A stretch of 64,000 bases of DNA from RUG11198 sp036342255. Its GTDB lineage: Bacteria; Bacillota_I; Bacilli_A; RF39; UBA660. Position 1 is the stretch's first letter. Each line of letters begins with the position of its first letter. Both the position numbers and the translations under genes were made by a program. The notes beneath the pieces were generated by a model. The model saw nothing but the letters and a program-made list of their open reading frames with translations. It was not told where the DNA came from and ran no database searches. The DNA lies in contig JAZAUS010000005.1 in the NCBI GenBank assembly GCA_036342255.1, forward strand, positions 62,001 to 126,000, written 5' to 3'. Shown here one piece after another: positions 16,449 through 24,750 of the stretch.

Positions 16449-18425
16449 TTAAACAATATTCTTTATCTTCATTACTAAACTTGGAATATCAAGTTCAAAA
16501 TCTTTAAGAATATCATTAGAATTTCCAGACTTACCATAATCATTTACAGAAATAAATTCATCACCTGGTTCTAATAATTTATACCAATTAGCATCATTAG
16601 AAAATTCAATAACAACTTTCCTATATCCACTAGGTAATACTTCATTAATATATTCCTGATCTTGCTTTAAAAAATTAGTCAAACATGGAACCGTAACAAC
16701 ACGAGCCTCAACATAGTTTTTCAACAACTCTTCTTTTATATCCATTGCCAATTCAACTTCAGAACCACTAGCAATCAATATCACATCTAAACTTTTCTTT
16801 ACCTCACTAATAATATAAGCTCCATATTCAATACCTTGAGAATTAGTAAACTCTTGAGTTGCCACATGTTCACGTGGAAGAATTAAACATGCAGGTCCAT
16901 TATTTAACAATATTTCATTCCAACAACCTATTAATTCTTTATAATCAGCAGGCCTATAAACATTTAAATTAGGAATACTACGTAACATTGCCAATTGTTC
17001 TACAGGTTGATGTGTAGCCCCATCTTGCCCAACTAAAATACTATCATGAGTAAAAACATAAGTAACAGGCAAATTCATCATAGCACTTAACCTAATAGCA
17101 GGTTTTAAATAATCAGAAAACGCAAGAAAAGTACTACCAAAAACTTTCAAATTAGAAAGTGCTAACCCATTAAGAATAGCCCCCATAGCATGTTCCCTAA
17201 TACCAAAAGCAATATTTCTACCAGTATAATTATCAATACTAAAATCATCTTTACCCTTTAAATATGTCTTAGTACTATTACTTACATCAGCACTTCCACC
17301 TAAAAAATTAGGAATAAAAGCCGCTATAACATTCATTATTTGATAATTAATATCTCTCATATTCTTATCAATAAATAACTTATCCGTATCAATTACTTTA
17401 TCCAATTGAAGACTTACTGTCTCATTATTAATGATATAATTTAATCTATTTAATTCTTTATCATCAATCTTTTTACAATATTCTTCATAATCTTCATACC
17501 AATCCTTATATAAACCATCAACTCTTTTCTTAATTTTTTGTCTATATAAAGCTAAATTTTTCTTATCAAAATGCCATTTATCACCACTATCACTTAATTC
17601 TTTTCGAATTTCAAGATAATCATCAAGTTCTAATTTACCATGTATTTTATTAGTACCTTCATACTCAGAATACATACCTATAATAGTATTAACAACTATT
17701 AAAGTAGGCCTACTAGCTTTTTGAGCCATTGTAATTGCCTTATTTATTTCTTTAATACTATCGCCTTTTTTTACATCAATTACTTCCCAACCCAAATTTT
17801 CATACATAGCTGCAACATTCTCACAATAATTATCTTCTACTTCACCATCTAAAGTAACACCATTAGCATCATATAATACAATTAAATTATCCAAATTAAA
17901 TTTACTAGCTATACTAGCAGCCTCATAGCTAATACCCTCCATCAAATCTCCATCAGAAACTAAAGTATAAACATAATAATCAAATAAACTAATTTTCTTA
18001 TTACCAAAATTTGCATCTAAGTATTTACCAGCCATTGCCATACCAACAGCAGTTGCAAATCCTTGCCCCAAAGGCCCAGTTGTAGTTTCAATACGATAAT
18101 CTAAATTATATTCAGGATGTCCTGGAGTATGTGAATAAATATTACGAAAATTCTTTAAATCATTTAGATTATAATCTTCTTCATTTATACAAAAAAGAGT
18201 AGCATATAACAAAGCTGATCCATGCCCTGCTGATAAAACAAATCTATCACGTGCACACCAATCTCTCTTTGCTAAATCAAAATTAAGATGATTAGTAAAT
18301 AAAGTATATATTATAGGAGCAGCACCTAAAACAATTCCAGGATGCCCGCTACCAGCTTCATTTATCATATCTAAAGCTAAACATCTTATATCATCAACCA
18401 TTTTCCTATCATCAAATTTCGCCAT
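16449..18425 (-). CDS. tkt: transketolase
   Basis: A thiamine-diphosphate enzyme of the non-oxidative pentose phosphate pathway. Visible are NEAGSGHPGIVLGAAPI at the N-terminus, FVLSAGHGSALLYA, the GDG-type cofactor motif (VSDGDLMEGISYEAAS), FGIREHAMGAILNGLALS in the pyrimidine domain and the C-terminal domain with IASGSEVELAM. The start is ATG 18425: an extended -10 (TGT-TATAAT) lies only 25 bases upstream, so an in-frame start 75 bases earlier would fall before the transcript begins. The resulting 658 residues match the family. Confidence 0.95.
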   Translation of the reverse strand: MAKFDDRKMVDDIRCLALDMINEAGSGHPGIVLGAAPIIYTLFTNHLNFDLAKRDWCARDRFVLSAGHGSALLYATLFCINEEDYNLNDLKNFRNIYSHTPGHPEYNLDYRIETTTGPLGQGFATAVGMAMAGKYLDANFGNKKISLFDYYVYTLVSDGDLMEGISYEAASIASKFNLDNLIVLYDANGVTLDGEVEDNYCENVAAMYENLGWEVIDVKKGDSIKEINKAITMAQKASRPTLIVVNTIIGMYSEYEGTNKIHGKLELDDYLEIRKELSDSGDKWHFDKKNLALYRQKIKKRVDGLYKDWYEDYEEYCKKIDDKELNRLNYIINNETVSLQLDKVIDTDKLFIDKNMRDINYQIMNVIAAFIPNFLGGSADVSNSTKTYLKGKDDFSIDNYTGRNIAFGIREHAMGAILNGLALSNLKVFGSTFLAFSDYLKPAIRLSAMMNLPVTYVFTHDSILVGQDGATHQPVEQLAMLRSIPNLNVYRPADYKELIGCWNEILLNNGPACLILPREHVATQEFTNSQGIEYGAYIISEVKKSLDVILIASGSEVELAMDIKEELLKNYVEARVVTVPCLTNFLKQDQEYINEVLPSGYRKVVIEFSNDANWYKLLEPGDEFISVNDYGKSGNSNDILKDFELDIPSLVMKIKNIV

Positions 18426-18449
18426 TCTATCCCTACTTCCACTGCCTAA

Positions 18450-18458
18450 ATTATAACA
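18450..18458 (-). promoter_or_regulatory. extended -10 promoter of transketolase-mscL
   Basis: The minus strand reads TGT-TATAAT right after the T-run of the preceding terminator and about 25 bases before the transketolase ATG. This position decides that start. Confidence 0.7.
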
Positions 18459-18460
18459 TA

Positions 18461-18497
18461 AAAAAAAATAAATATAAACATATTTATATTTATTTTT
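18461..18497 (-). terminator. terminator of the duplicated pilin-like operon
   Basis: A 15-pair stem: 18464-18478 with 18483-18497 around CATA, then T-rich sequence on the minus strand. It ends the four-gene unit that begins at 21156. Confidence 0.75.
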
Positions 18498-19057
18498 CAT
18501 TTTTGTAAATATTTTTTTATACTTTCACCAAATATTTCATCTTTTAACTTATAAAAACTTCTCATATAAAGAGTTACATTTTCACAAAAATCATCTTCAT
18601 CATCCAATTTAATATTATAAGAAACTTCTTTTTTACAAGTTAATTCATCTGTTACTTCATCATAAGATCCCTTAATAATAAAACTAGTCTCTTCATAATT
18701 AATTCTATATATATAGTCACTCTTATTAGTAGAAAAACTATAATTAATATCTAAAGATGACTCATACTTATCATCATATTCATATATAACTTCACTAAGT
18801 CTATTATTATATTGATTAAAATACAAATAATCATAATTACTCTTTATATTATTATCACGATCTCTTTCATAATCAGAAATAGAATTATTAGATATTTTCT
18901 TATAATAAGAAGTTCCATCATCTTCTAAAACAAATCCTCTACTTAATATATAATTCCTAATTTTAACCTTTGAAGAATTAGTATACATATTTATACCAAT
19001 TACAATCGCAACTAAAATTGCTAAAAATATAAATAACTTCTTTTCCTTACCTTCCAT
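18497..19057 (-). CDS. single-span membrane protein, partner gene of module copy B
   Basis: 186 residues: one N-terminal membrane segment (residues 6-25) and an outside domain of charged, Tyr-rich strands with two Cys (TCKKEV and DFCENV). It is clearly related to the product at 20092-20673: same length, anchor, GF.L.DG.(Y) element near residue 40, central YLYFN/MLYFD strand and two-Cys end. The family is not recognised. AAGGAGG precedes the ATG, 13 bases after the SleB-domain gene. Its place suggests it works with that protein. Confidence 0.75.
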   Translation of the reverse strand: MEGKEKKLFIFLAILVAIVIGINMYTNSSKVKIRNYILSRGFVLEDDGTSYYKKISNNSISDYERDRDNNIKSNYDYLYFNQYNNRLSEVIYEYDDKYESSLDINYSFSTNKSDYIYRINYEETSFIIKGSYDEVTDELTCKKEVSYNIKLDDEDDFCENVTLYMRSFYKLKDEIFGESIKKYLQK

Positions 19058-19070
19058 TATTTCCTCCTTA

Positions 19071-20066
19071 TTAATTCAAACTATCTATCTTATTTTTAGC
19101 AGCCTTCGTATATCCAAAAGGATCTGAACCCGAAGTTGGAAAAACATAAAAAGTATAAGTAGCCCCCATCTTATTATATATTACTGTATTATTAGGAATA
19201 TAATGACTTCTCCATCTCTTACTAACATATCCATCATAAGTTTTACCACTCGTTACTATCTTGCTTATATCACCAAAATAATCATGTTCATCAATATATA
19301 AAGGTAATGTTCTATTACCATTTACTAATACATCTTTTACAGATGACATTACAGCATCCGGAACAAATCCTGGACTATCTATCCTACTCTTAGAATGTGC
19401 AAACCATCCAGAATCCCTTACATAACTTTTCAAAGAACTATATTTCTTACCATGCAATTCATATCTATTAGCCATAAGAGTAGCCTCAGCCGCCGCCCCA
19501 ACAGCACTTCCTTGCTCTTTATAAGCAACAAAAGCAAGAGACTTCAAATCACTAGAAGACAAATTATATTTTTGTCCAACAACAACAGTATTACTACCAG
19601 TATTATTAGATCCACTAGAATTAGCTGATACAATTGTTCTCAAAGTAGTTGTTTTTGCTTTTACATGATATTGCTTAGCAATTTCTTCTCTCAATCTATC
19701 AACTTCTTCGTTCATTTTCTTCTCATTATCTTCCATGACCTTTTTTACTTCATCAACTGATAATTCACCAGCATAATTCCAACAGCTTTTACCATTATTA
19801 TCAGTAATTTCTAAAATATTAAATAATGAAAACACACTTGAAGGAATTAAAAATATAACCATTGCATAAATAAGCCTTCTAACTACATACTGTATAACTT
19901 TAGGATGCTCCTCAAAACTAATAGTCCCTTTAAAAATATCTATCGATATCATTAATATCAACCCGATAGGAATAATTATAGAAACATACTTTAATAATTC
20001 TCTAAGAAAGAAAAATATTCCTAAAGTTGTTAAACAAGCTTGATCAACAGCAGCAAAATAAAACAT
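19071..20066 (-). CDS. TrbC/VirB2-like membrane protein fused to a SleB-like wall hydrolase domain (module copy B)
   Basis: Residues 1-90 hold two or three hydrophobic helices with a preserved core (CLTTLGIFFFLRELLKYVSI, GLILMISIDIFKGTISF, RRLIYAMVIFLIPSSVF) that resembles small pilin-like TrbC/VirB2 or related membrane proteins. Residues 100-145 are a charged coil ending in LRTIVS. Residues 165-320 resemble the SleB/Hydrolase_2 lytic fold: SLAFVAYKEQGSAVGAAAEA with candidate catalytic Glu184, NRYELHG and the GWFAHSKSRI stretch. The first half is a close paralogue of the 20686-21156 product. Peptidoglycan opening at a membrane complex is the inferred role. Both domain names are visual calls. 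Confidence 0.7.
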   Translation of the reverse strand: MFYFAAVDQACLTTLGIFFFLRELLKYVSIIIPIGLILMISIDIFKGTISFEEHPKVIQYVVRRLIYAMVIFLIPSSVFSLFNILEITDNNGKSCWNYAGELSVDEVKKVMEDNEKKMNEEVDRLREEIAKQYHVKAKTTTLRTIVSANSSGSNNTGSNTVVVGQKYNLSSSDLKSLAFVAYKEQGSAVGAAAEATLMANRYELHGKKYSSLKSYVRDSGWFAHSKSRIDSPGFVPDAVMSSVKDVLVNGNRTLPLYIDEHDYFGDISKIVTSGKTYDGYVSKRWRSHYIPNNTVIYNKMGATYTFYVFPTSGSDPFGYTKAAKNKIDSLN

Positions 20067-20091
20067 ATCTTCACCTACTTTTAACTATAAA

Positions 20092-20673
20092 TTAATTATT
20101 TTTAATTTTTTCTCTAATATCTGTATTTTCAAATAATTCACCAACTTCAGTATAGAACTTATTCACACCAATTTCTATAGTACTACAAATATACTCCACT
20201 TCACTATCATCAATAGAAGGACCTACACTCTTAACAAGATTACAATCAAAATCATCTTCTTTCTCATATTTACCTTCAAACACATAATTATTACTCTCAT
20301 AACTTATATCATTAGTATAAGATAATACATCTTTTTTATAATCATAAGTTGAAGTAAGCTTTGTAGTCATTCCCTTATAATAATCATAGCTAATATGTTT
20401 TAATTCATATTTATTTATATCAAAATATAACATCTCATTATATGCATCTTTACCTTCAGCAACTTTATTAAAATAAACATCTCTAGATAATTTAGACTTC
20501 TGCTTAACATATATACCATCTTTTAAAGTAAAACCGGTATTCTTTAAAACAACTTCTATCTCATTTGGTTTATTACTCTTATTAATTAAATGTATAAATA
20601 ATAGAACTATAACAATTAAAACTAAAACACCTATACCAATTATATATTTCTTATTCAATCCTTCATCTTCCAT
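20092..20673 (-). CDS. single-span membrane protein, partner gene of module copy A
   Basis: 193 residues with a membrane anchor at about 9-28 (IIGIGVLVLIVIVLLFIHLI) and an outside domain with two Cys (FDCNLV, YICSTI). It is a paralogue of the product at 18497-19057. AAAGGAG precedes the ATG 12 bases after the upstream gene. No known family is recognised. The outside domain alternates short strands with Tyr/Lys/Asp. Confidence 0.75.
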   Translation of the reverse strand: MEDEGLNKKYIIGIGVLVLIVIVLLFIHLINKSNKPNEIEVVLKNTGFTLKDGIYVKQKSKLSRDVYFNKVAEGKDAYNEMLYFDINKYELKHISYDYYKGMTTKLTSTYDYKKDVLSYTNDISYESNNYVFEGKYEKEDDFDCNLVKSVGPSIDDSEVEYICSTIEIGVNKFYTEVGELFENTDIREKIKNN

Positions 20674-20685
20674 TTTTATTCTCCT

Positions 20686-21156
20686 TTATTTCGATACTAT
20701 TGTCCTTATTTGATTTTTACTATTACTATTAACACCAGAATTATTTGCTATTTCATTTATTAGCTTTTGTGTTTTTTCCCTTTCGTTATTTGCCTTACTA
20801 TCAGCTTCTCTTTTTACATCTTCAACAGTTTTATTATCTAAATAACTCCAACAAGATTCGCTCTTATTAGCTTGTTCTGAAAGTCCAATTACCCTTAATA
20901 CACCATAAGTAGTAATTGGTATTAAAAATATTACAACTGTATATATAATTCTTCTAATAACAATAGTAGGAATTTTTTTTACATCTGCATCTTTACCATC
21001 ATTATAATTTCCTATAGTTCCACGAAAAAAATCAATAGTCAACATCAACAATAATCCAAAAGGAACCAATAGCAAAGCTGCTTTAATCACTTCTCTAACA
21101 AAGAATATTAATCCCAATACACCAAGGCAAGCATCACTCACTCCAAAACTAACCAT
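20686..21156 (-). CDS. TrbC/VirB2-like small membrane protein (module copy A)
   Basis: 156 residues with the same start as the fused protein downstream: SDACLGVLGLIFFVREVIKA, GLLLMLTIDFFRGTIG, RRIIYTVVIFLIPITTYG, then a Cys (ESCWSYLD), a coiled stretch and an end at QIRTIVSK. It stops just where the downstream paralogue passes into its linker and SleB domain. As first gene of the operon with a strong promoter and GAAGGAG, it may be the major, more abundant subunit. TrbC/VirB2 kinship is suggested by size and topology, not proven. Confidence 0.75.
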   Translation of the reverse strand: MVSFGVSDACLGVLGLIFFVREVIKAALLLVPFGLLLMLTIDFFRGTIGNYNDGKDADVKKIPTIVIRRIIYTVVIFLIPITTYGVLRVIGLSEQANKSESCWSYLDNKTVEDVKREADSKANNEREKTQKLINEIANNSGVNSNSKNQIRTIVSK

Positions 21157-21188
21157 ATTATTATCTCCTTCTACAAAATACTAAATTA

Positions 21189-21217
21189 ATTATACCATCA
21201 GTAAAAAAGTAATGCAA
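21189..21217 (-). promoter_or_regulatory. strong promoter of the duplicated pilin-like operon
   Basis: On the minus strand TTGCAT, a 17-base spacer and TATAAT with TGG directly before it (extended -10). It lies about 30 bases before the start at 21156. Confidence 0.8.
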
Positions 21218-21242
21218 GTTAATAAATTAATATATTACCTAT

Positions 21243-21281
21243 TAAAAAGCTATTAACCTTTTCTACGGTTAATAGCTTTAT
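21243..21281 (-). terminator. terminator of pflB-pflA
   Basis: AAAGCTATTAACC and GGTTAATAGCTTT form a 13-pair stem with an eight-base loop; TTTTTAATA follows on the minus strand. It overlaps the end of pflA. Confidence 0.85.
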
Positions 21282-21987
21282 ATTTTTTTATAAACTTATT
21301 ATATAACTCTTGACATTTTTCTTTATCCATCTCAGGCATCTTCTTAAAAGGATTTCTAATACCTAATTTTAAATATTTCTCACTACCCAACTTATGATAA
21401 GGTAAAAAATCAACTCTTTCAACATTTTTAATATCTTTTAAAGTATCTACCAAACTATCAATATACTTATCATTATCCATCAATCCAGGAACAATAACTT
21501 GCCTTATCCATACTTTAGTCTTACTTTTATTAAGAGCTTTAATAAAGCTCAAACTATCATCTATTGAATGTCCAGTTAATTTCTTATATTCTTCTCCATC
21601 TGTATGCTTAATATCCAACAAAACTAAATCTACATACTTAAACAACTCTTTATAATTACCTAATCCAACACCTGCTGTATCTATAGCAATATGAATCTTC
21701 TCTTTTTTAAGTATTTTAGCCACTTCAATAATAAAATCACTTTGTAATAAAGGTTCACCACCCGAAAAAGTAACTCCACCACCATTACTATTAAAATAAG
21801 TTTTATTTCTTATAATTTTATTAACTAACTCCAATGGAGTATAATTATACTCTTTAATATTCCACATTTCAGGATTATGACAATACTTACATCTTAATTT
21901 ACATCCATTTAAGAAAACAACAGTTCTAATACCTGGACCATCAACCAATCCAAAAGTTTCAATAGAATCAACAGAACCTTTAATCAT
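21253..21987 (-). CDS. pflA: pyruvate formate-lyase activating enzyme
   Basis: A radical SAM enzyme that places the glycyl radical on formate acetyltransferase. CxxxCxxC is present at Cys29, Cys33 and Cys36 (NGCKLRCKYCHN), after the family start ETFGLVDGPGIRTVVFL. GGGVTFSGGEPLLQ and VWIRQVIVPGLMDN are also diagnostic. 244 residues is the normal length and there is no extra ferredoxin domain, as expected for the pyruvate-specific form. The start overlaps the pflB stop in TAATG, so translation is coupled. Confidence 0.97.
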   Translation of the reverse strand: MIKGSVDSIETFGLVDGPGIRTVVFLNGCKLRCKYCHNPEMWNIKEYNYTPLELVNKIIRNKTYFNSNGGGVTFSGGEPLLQSDFIIEVAKILKKEKIHIAIDTAGVGLGNYKELFKYVDLVLLDIKHTDGEEYKKLTGHSIDDSLSFIKALNKSKTKVWIRQVIVPGLMDNDKYIDSLVDTLKDIKNVERVDFLPYHKLGSEKYLKLGIRNPFKKMPEMDKEKCQELYNKFIKKYKAINRRKG

Positions 21988-24215
21988 TACATCTTCTCAT
22001 GAAAAGTTCTAGAAATAACCTCTTCTTGTTGTTTTCTTGTAAGTCTATTAAAACGTACAGCATATCCAGATACTCTAATAGTTAAAAGTGGATATTTCTC
22101 TGGATTTTCCATTGCATCAATTAATGTTTCACGACGTAAAACATTAACATTAAGATGATGCGCACCATTTAGAAAATAACCATCCATAAGACCAACTAAA
22201 TTATTAATTTGATTATCTAAATCCATTCCCAATGCTGTAGGTACAATAGAAAATGTATTAGATATTCCATCTTTACAACAATTAGCATACTCTAATTTAG
22301 CTACAGAATTTAAACTAGCTATAGCACCATTTTCATCTCTTCCATGCATAGGATTAGCTCCAGGAGCAAAAGGAACCCCAGCTTTTCTACCATCAGGTGT
22401 AGAACCAGTTTTCGATCCATATACAACATTAGAAGTAATTGTTAAAACAGACATTGTAGGTTCAGCATCACGATAACACTTATGTTTCTTTAATTCACCA
22501 AATATCTTTCTTAAAACTTCTTTAGCAATTTTATCTACTCTATCATCATCATTACCATATTTAGGATAGTCTCCCACAACCTCAAAATCTACAGCAATAC
22601 CATCTTTATTTCTAATAGGTTTAACTTTAGCATATTTAATTGCAGATAATGAATCAGCTACAACAGATAATCCAGCAACACCATATGCCATATATCTATG
22701 TACATCAGTATCATGAAGAGCCATCTGTCCTGCCTCATATGCATATTTATCATGCATATAATGAATTATATTCATAGCATTACTATATATATCAGCAACA
22801 TCTTCAAGTACTTTAAAATAAGCTTTCTTAACTTTCTTATAATCTAATACTTTATCTCTCATTTTAGGAATATTATTCAAAACCTTAACATTTTTAACTT
22901 CATCTATTCCACCATTAATTGAATATAATAATGATTTAGCCAAATTACATCTAGCACCAAAGAATTGCATATCTTTGCCCTCTCTCATAGCAGATACACA
23001 ACATGCTATAGTATAATCATCACCATAAATAGGTCTCATTAAATCATCTGATTCATATTGAATAGAATCAGTATCAATACTCATTCTAGCACAATACTTC
23101 TTCCAAGTATCTGGTAATTTATTACTCCATAACACTGTCATATTAGGTTCAGGAGCAGGATCCAAATTAGTTAAAGTATTCAAAATACGATAAGAAGTTT
23201 TAGTTACCATACTTTTACCCTTTTTATTTAAACCTCCAATTGAGCAAGTAACCCATGTTGGATCTCCAGAAAACAATTCATCATAATCAGGAGTTCTTAA
23301 ATGTCTCATCAATCTTAACTTAATAATAAATTGGTCTATTAATTCTTGAGCCCTTTTTTCAGTTAAAGCTTTCTTTTTTAAGTCTCTTTCTACATATATA
23401 TCAATAAATGCATCAACACGTCCTAAACTCATAGCAGCACCATTGTTCTCTTTAACAGCAGCCAAATATCCAAAATAAAGCCATTGAACAGCCTCTCTAG
23501 CATTTTTAGCAGGTCTACCAATATTAAACCCATATCTAGAAGCCATTTTCTTTATTTTTTCCAAAGCTTGAATCTGCATTGATACTTCTTCTCTTATTCT
23601 AATTAAATCCTCAGTCATTCGACCTAATAAACTATTCCAATCTTTTTTCTTTTCCTCAATCAAAAAATCTATACCATATAATGCTACACGACGATAATCA
23701 CCAATAATTCTTCCTCTACCATATGCATCAGGTAATCCAGTCAAAAGCCCAACATGCCTAGCAACCTTTATACTGTCATCATAAACATCAAATACACCCT
23801 GATTATGACTCTTCCTAAATTCATTAAAATATTTATCTACAGTTGGACTTAACTTATATCCATAAGCCTCTAATTCTTGATATACCATACGTATACCTCC
23901 ATATGGATTTACCATTCTCTTTAAAGGCTTATCAGTTTGTAATCCAACTATAACCTCATTATTCTTATCAATATAACCAGGTTTAAAACTATCAATACCA
24001 GACATATGAGTAACATCAATATCTAAAACATGTTTCTTTAATTCCTCTTTTAGTAATCTCGAACACTTCTTCCAAACCTTATTAGTTTTAACTGTCGTTT
24101 TCTGTAAAAAAGATTCATCACCATCATATTTTTTATAATTTAACTGAATAAAATTACTAACATCAACCTTATTACACCAAGCTCCAGTCTTAAATTCTTT
24201 CCATTCTTTCCTCAC
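21987..24215 (-). CDS. pflB: formate acetyltransferase (pyruvate formate-lyase)
   Basis: Converts pyruvate and CoA to acetyl-CoA and formate under anaerobic conditions. The catalytic pair Cys405-Cys406 (IACCVSAM) and the glycyl radical motif RVSGYAVRF (Gly717) are intact. The substrate-site stretch GSKTGSTPDGRKAGVPFAPG is typical. 742 residues is the usual length. The start codon is GTG at 24215, with AGGAG ten bases upstream, and TATAAT at 24234-24239 on the minus strand may be the -10 box. This shows a fermentative, oxygen-sensitive lifestyle. Confidence 0.97.
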   Translation of the reverse strand: MRKEWKEFKTGAWCNKVDVSNFIQLNYKKYDGDESFLQKTTVKTNKVWKKCSRLLKEELKKHVLDIDVTHMSGIDSFKPGYIDKNNEVIVGLQTDKPLKRMVNPYGGIRMVYQELEAYGYKLSPTVDKYFNEFRKSHNQGVFDVYDDSIKVARHVGLLTGLPDAYGRGRIIGDYRRVALYGIDFLIEEKKKDWNSLLGRMTEDLIRIREEVSMQIQALEKIKKMASRYGFNIGRPAKNAREAVQWLYFGYLAAVKENNGAAMSLGRVDAFIDIYVERDLKKKALTEKRAQELIDQFIIKLRLMRHLRTPDYDELFSGDPTWVTCSIGGLNKKGKSMVTKTSYRILNTLTNLDPAPEPNMTVLWSNKLPDTWKKYCARMSIDTDSIQYESDDLMRPIYGDDYTIACCVSAMREGKDMQFFGARCNLAKSLLYSINGGIDEVKNVKVLNNIPKMRDKVLDYKKVKKAYFKVLEDVADIYSNAMNIIHYMHDKYAYEAGQMALHDTDVHRYMAYGVAGLSVVADSLSAIKYAKVKPIRNKDGIAVDFEVVGDYPKYGNDDDRVDKIAKEVLRKIFGELKKHKCYRDAEPTMSVLTITSNVVYGSKTGSTPDGRKAGVPFAPGANPMHGRDENGAIASLNSVAKLEYANCCKDGISNTFSIVPTALGMDLDNQINNLVGLMDGYFLNGAHHLNVNVLRRETLIDAMENPEKYPLLTIRVSGYAVRFNRLTRKQQEEVISRTFHEKM

Positions 24216-24269
24216 TTACTACCAACTCCTACTATTATAGTTTAACACATTTTTTATATTTTATAAATA

Positions 24270-24629
24270 TTAATTACCAAAATATTCATTACAAATATTA
24301 ATAACTCTATTAGCCTCATTAATTAAATCATCATAATTATCATTAACATAAGCCATATCACCATCTTGACTTTTTAATTGATGTTCAAGAGCTAACTCAG
24401 CCAATTTAGTAAATCCCAAATATTTAGAATCTCCCTTCATAGCATGAACCTCAACAGCATATTCTTCTAAATTCCCCTCATTTTTATACTTCTCTATATT
24501 CTTTAATCTTTCACCAGATAAATCAAGAAAATCCTTTAATGTCTCATTATACATATCAATATCACCCAATATCTCAATAGCTCCATCAACATCAATATCA
24601 TTACTCTTTAAAAATTCTATATCTTTCAT
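24270..24629 (-). CDS. orphan HPt (histidine phosphotransfer) domain protein
   Basis: 119 residues forming one all-helical HPt domain. The phosphorylated His is His62 in VEVHAMKGDSKYLG, which fits the family pattern (HALKG-x2-x-G). HPt proteins pass phosphate between response regulators and hybrid kinases. No kinase or response regulator is present in this window, so its partners lie elsewhere. GGGAGG precedes the ATG and TATAAT lies further upstream. It is separated from pflB by a possible pflB promoter. Confidence 0.85.
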   Translation of the reverse strand: MKDIEFLKSNDIDVDGAIEILGDIDMYNETLKDFLDLSGERLKNIEKYKNEGNLEEYAVEVHAMKGDSKYLGFTKLAELALEHQLKSQDGDMAYVNDNYDDLINEANRVINICNEYFGN

Positions 24630-24723
24630 ATTTCCTCCCTTACCTTATAAAATATATTATACCCCATATTAATAATTTTTTTAATAATTTTACACAAATT
24701 TTACAAAAAAATATAATCTAATA

Positions 24724-24750
24724 AAAATCAGACTTAAAAGTCTGATTTTA
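24724..24750 (-). terminator. terminator of the repeat surface protein gene
   Basis: AAAATCAGACTT and AGTCTGATTTT form a near-perfect stem around AAA, with T-rich sequence following on the minus strand and the stop codon at 24751 directly before it. Confidence 0.8.

Noticed and set aside
18426..18500. 25-codon N-terminal extension of transketolase
   Set aside because: An extended -10 promoter and a terminator hairpin fall inside it; the family start and ribosome site support ATG 18425.
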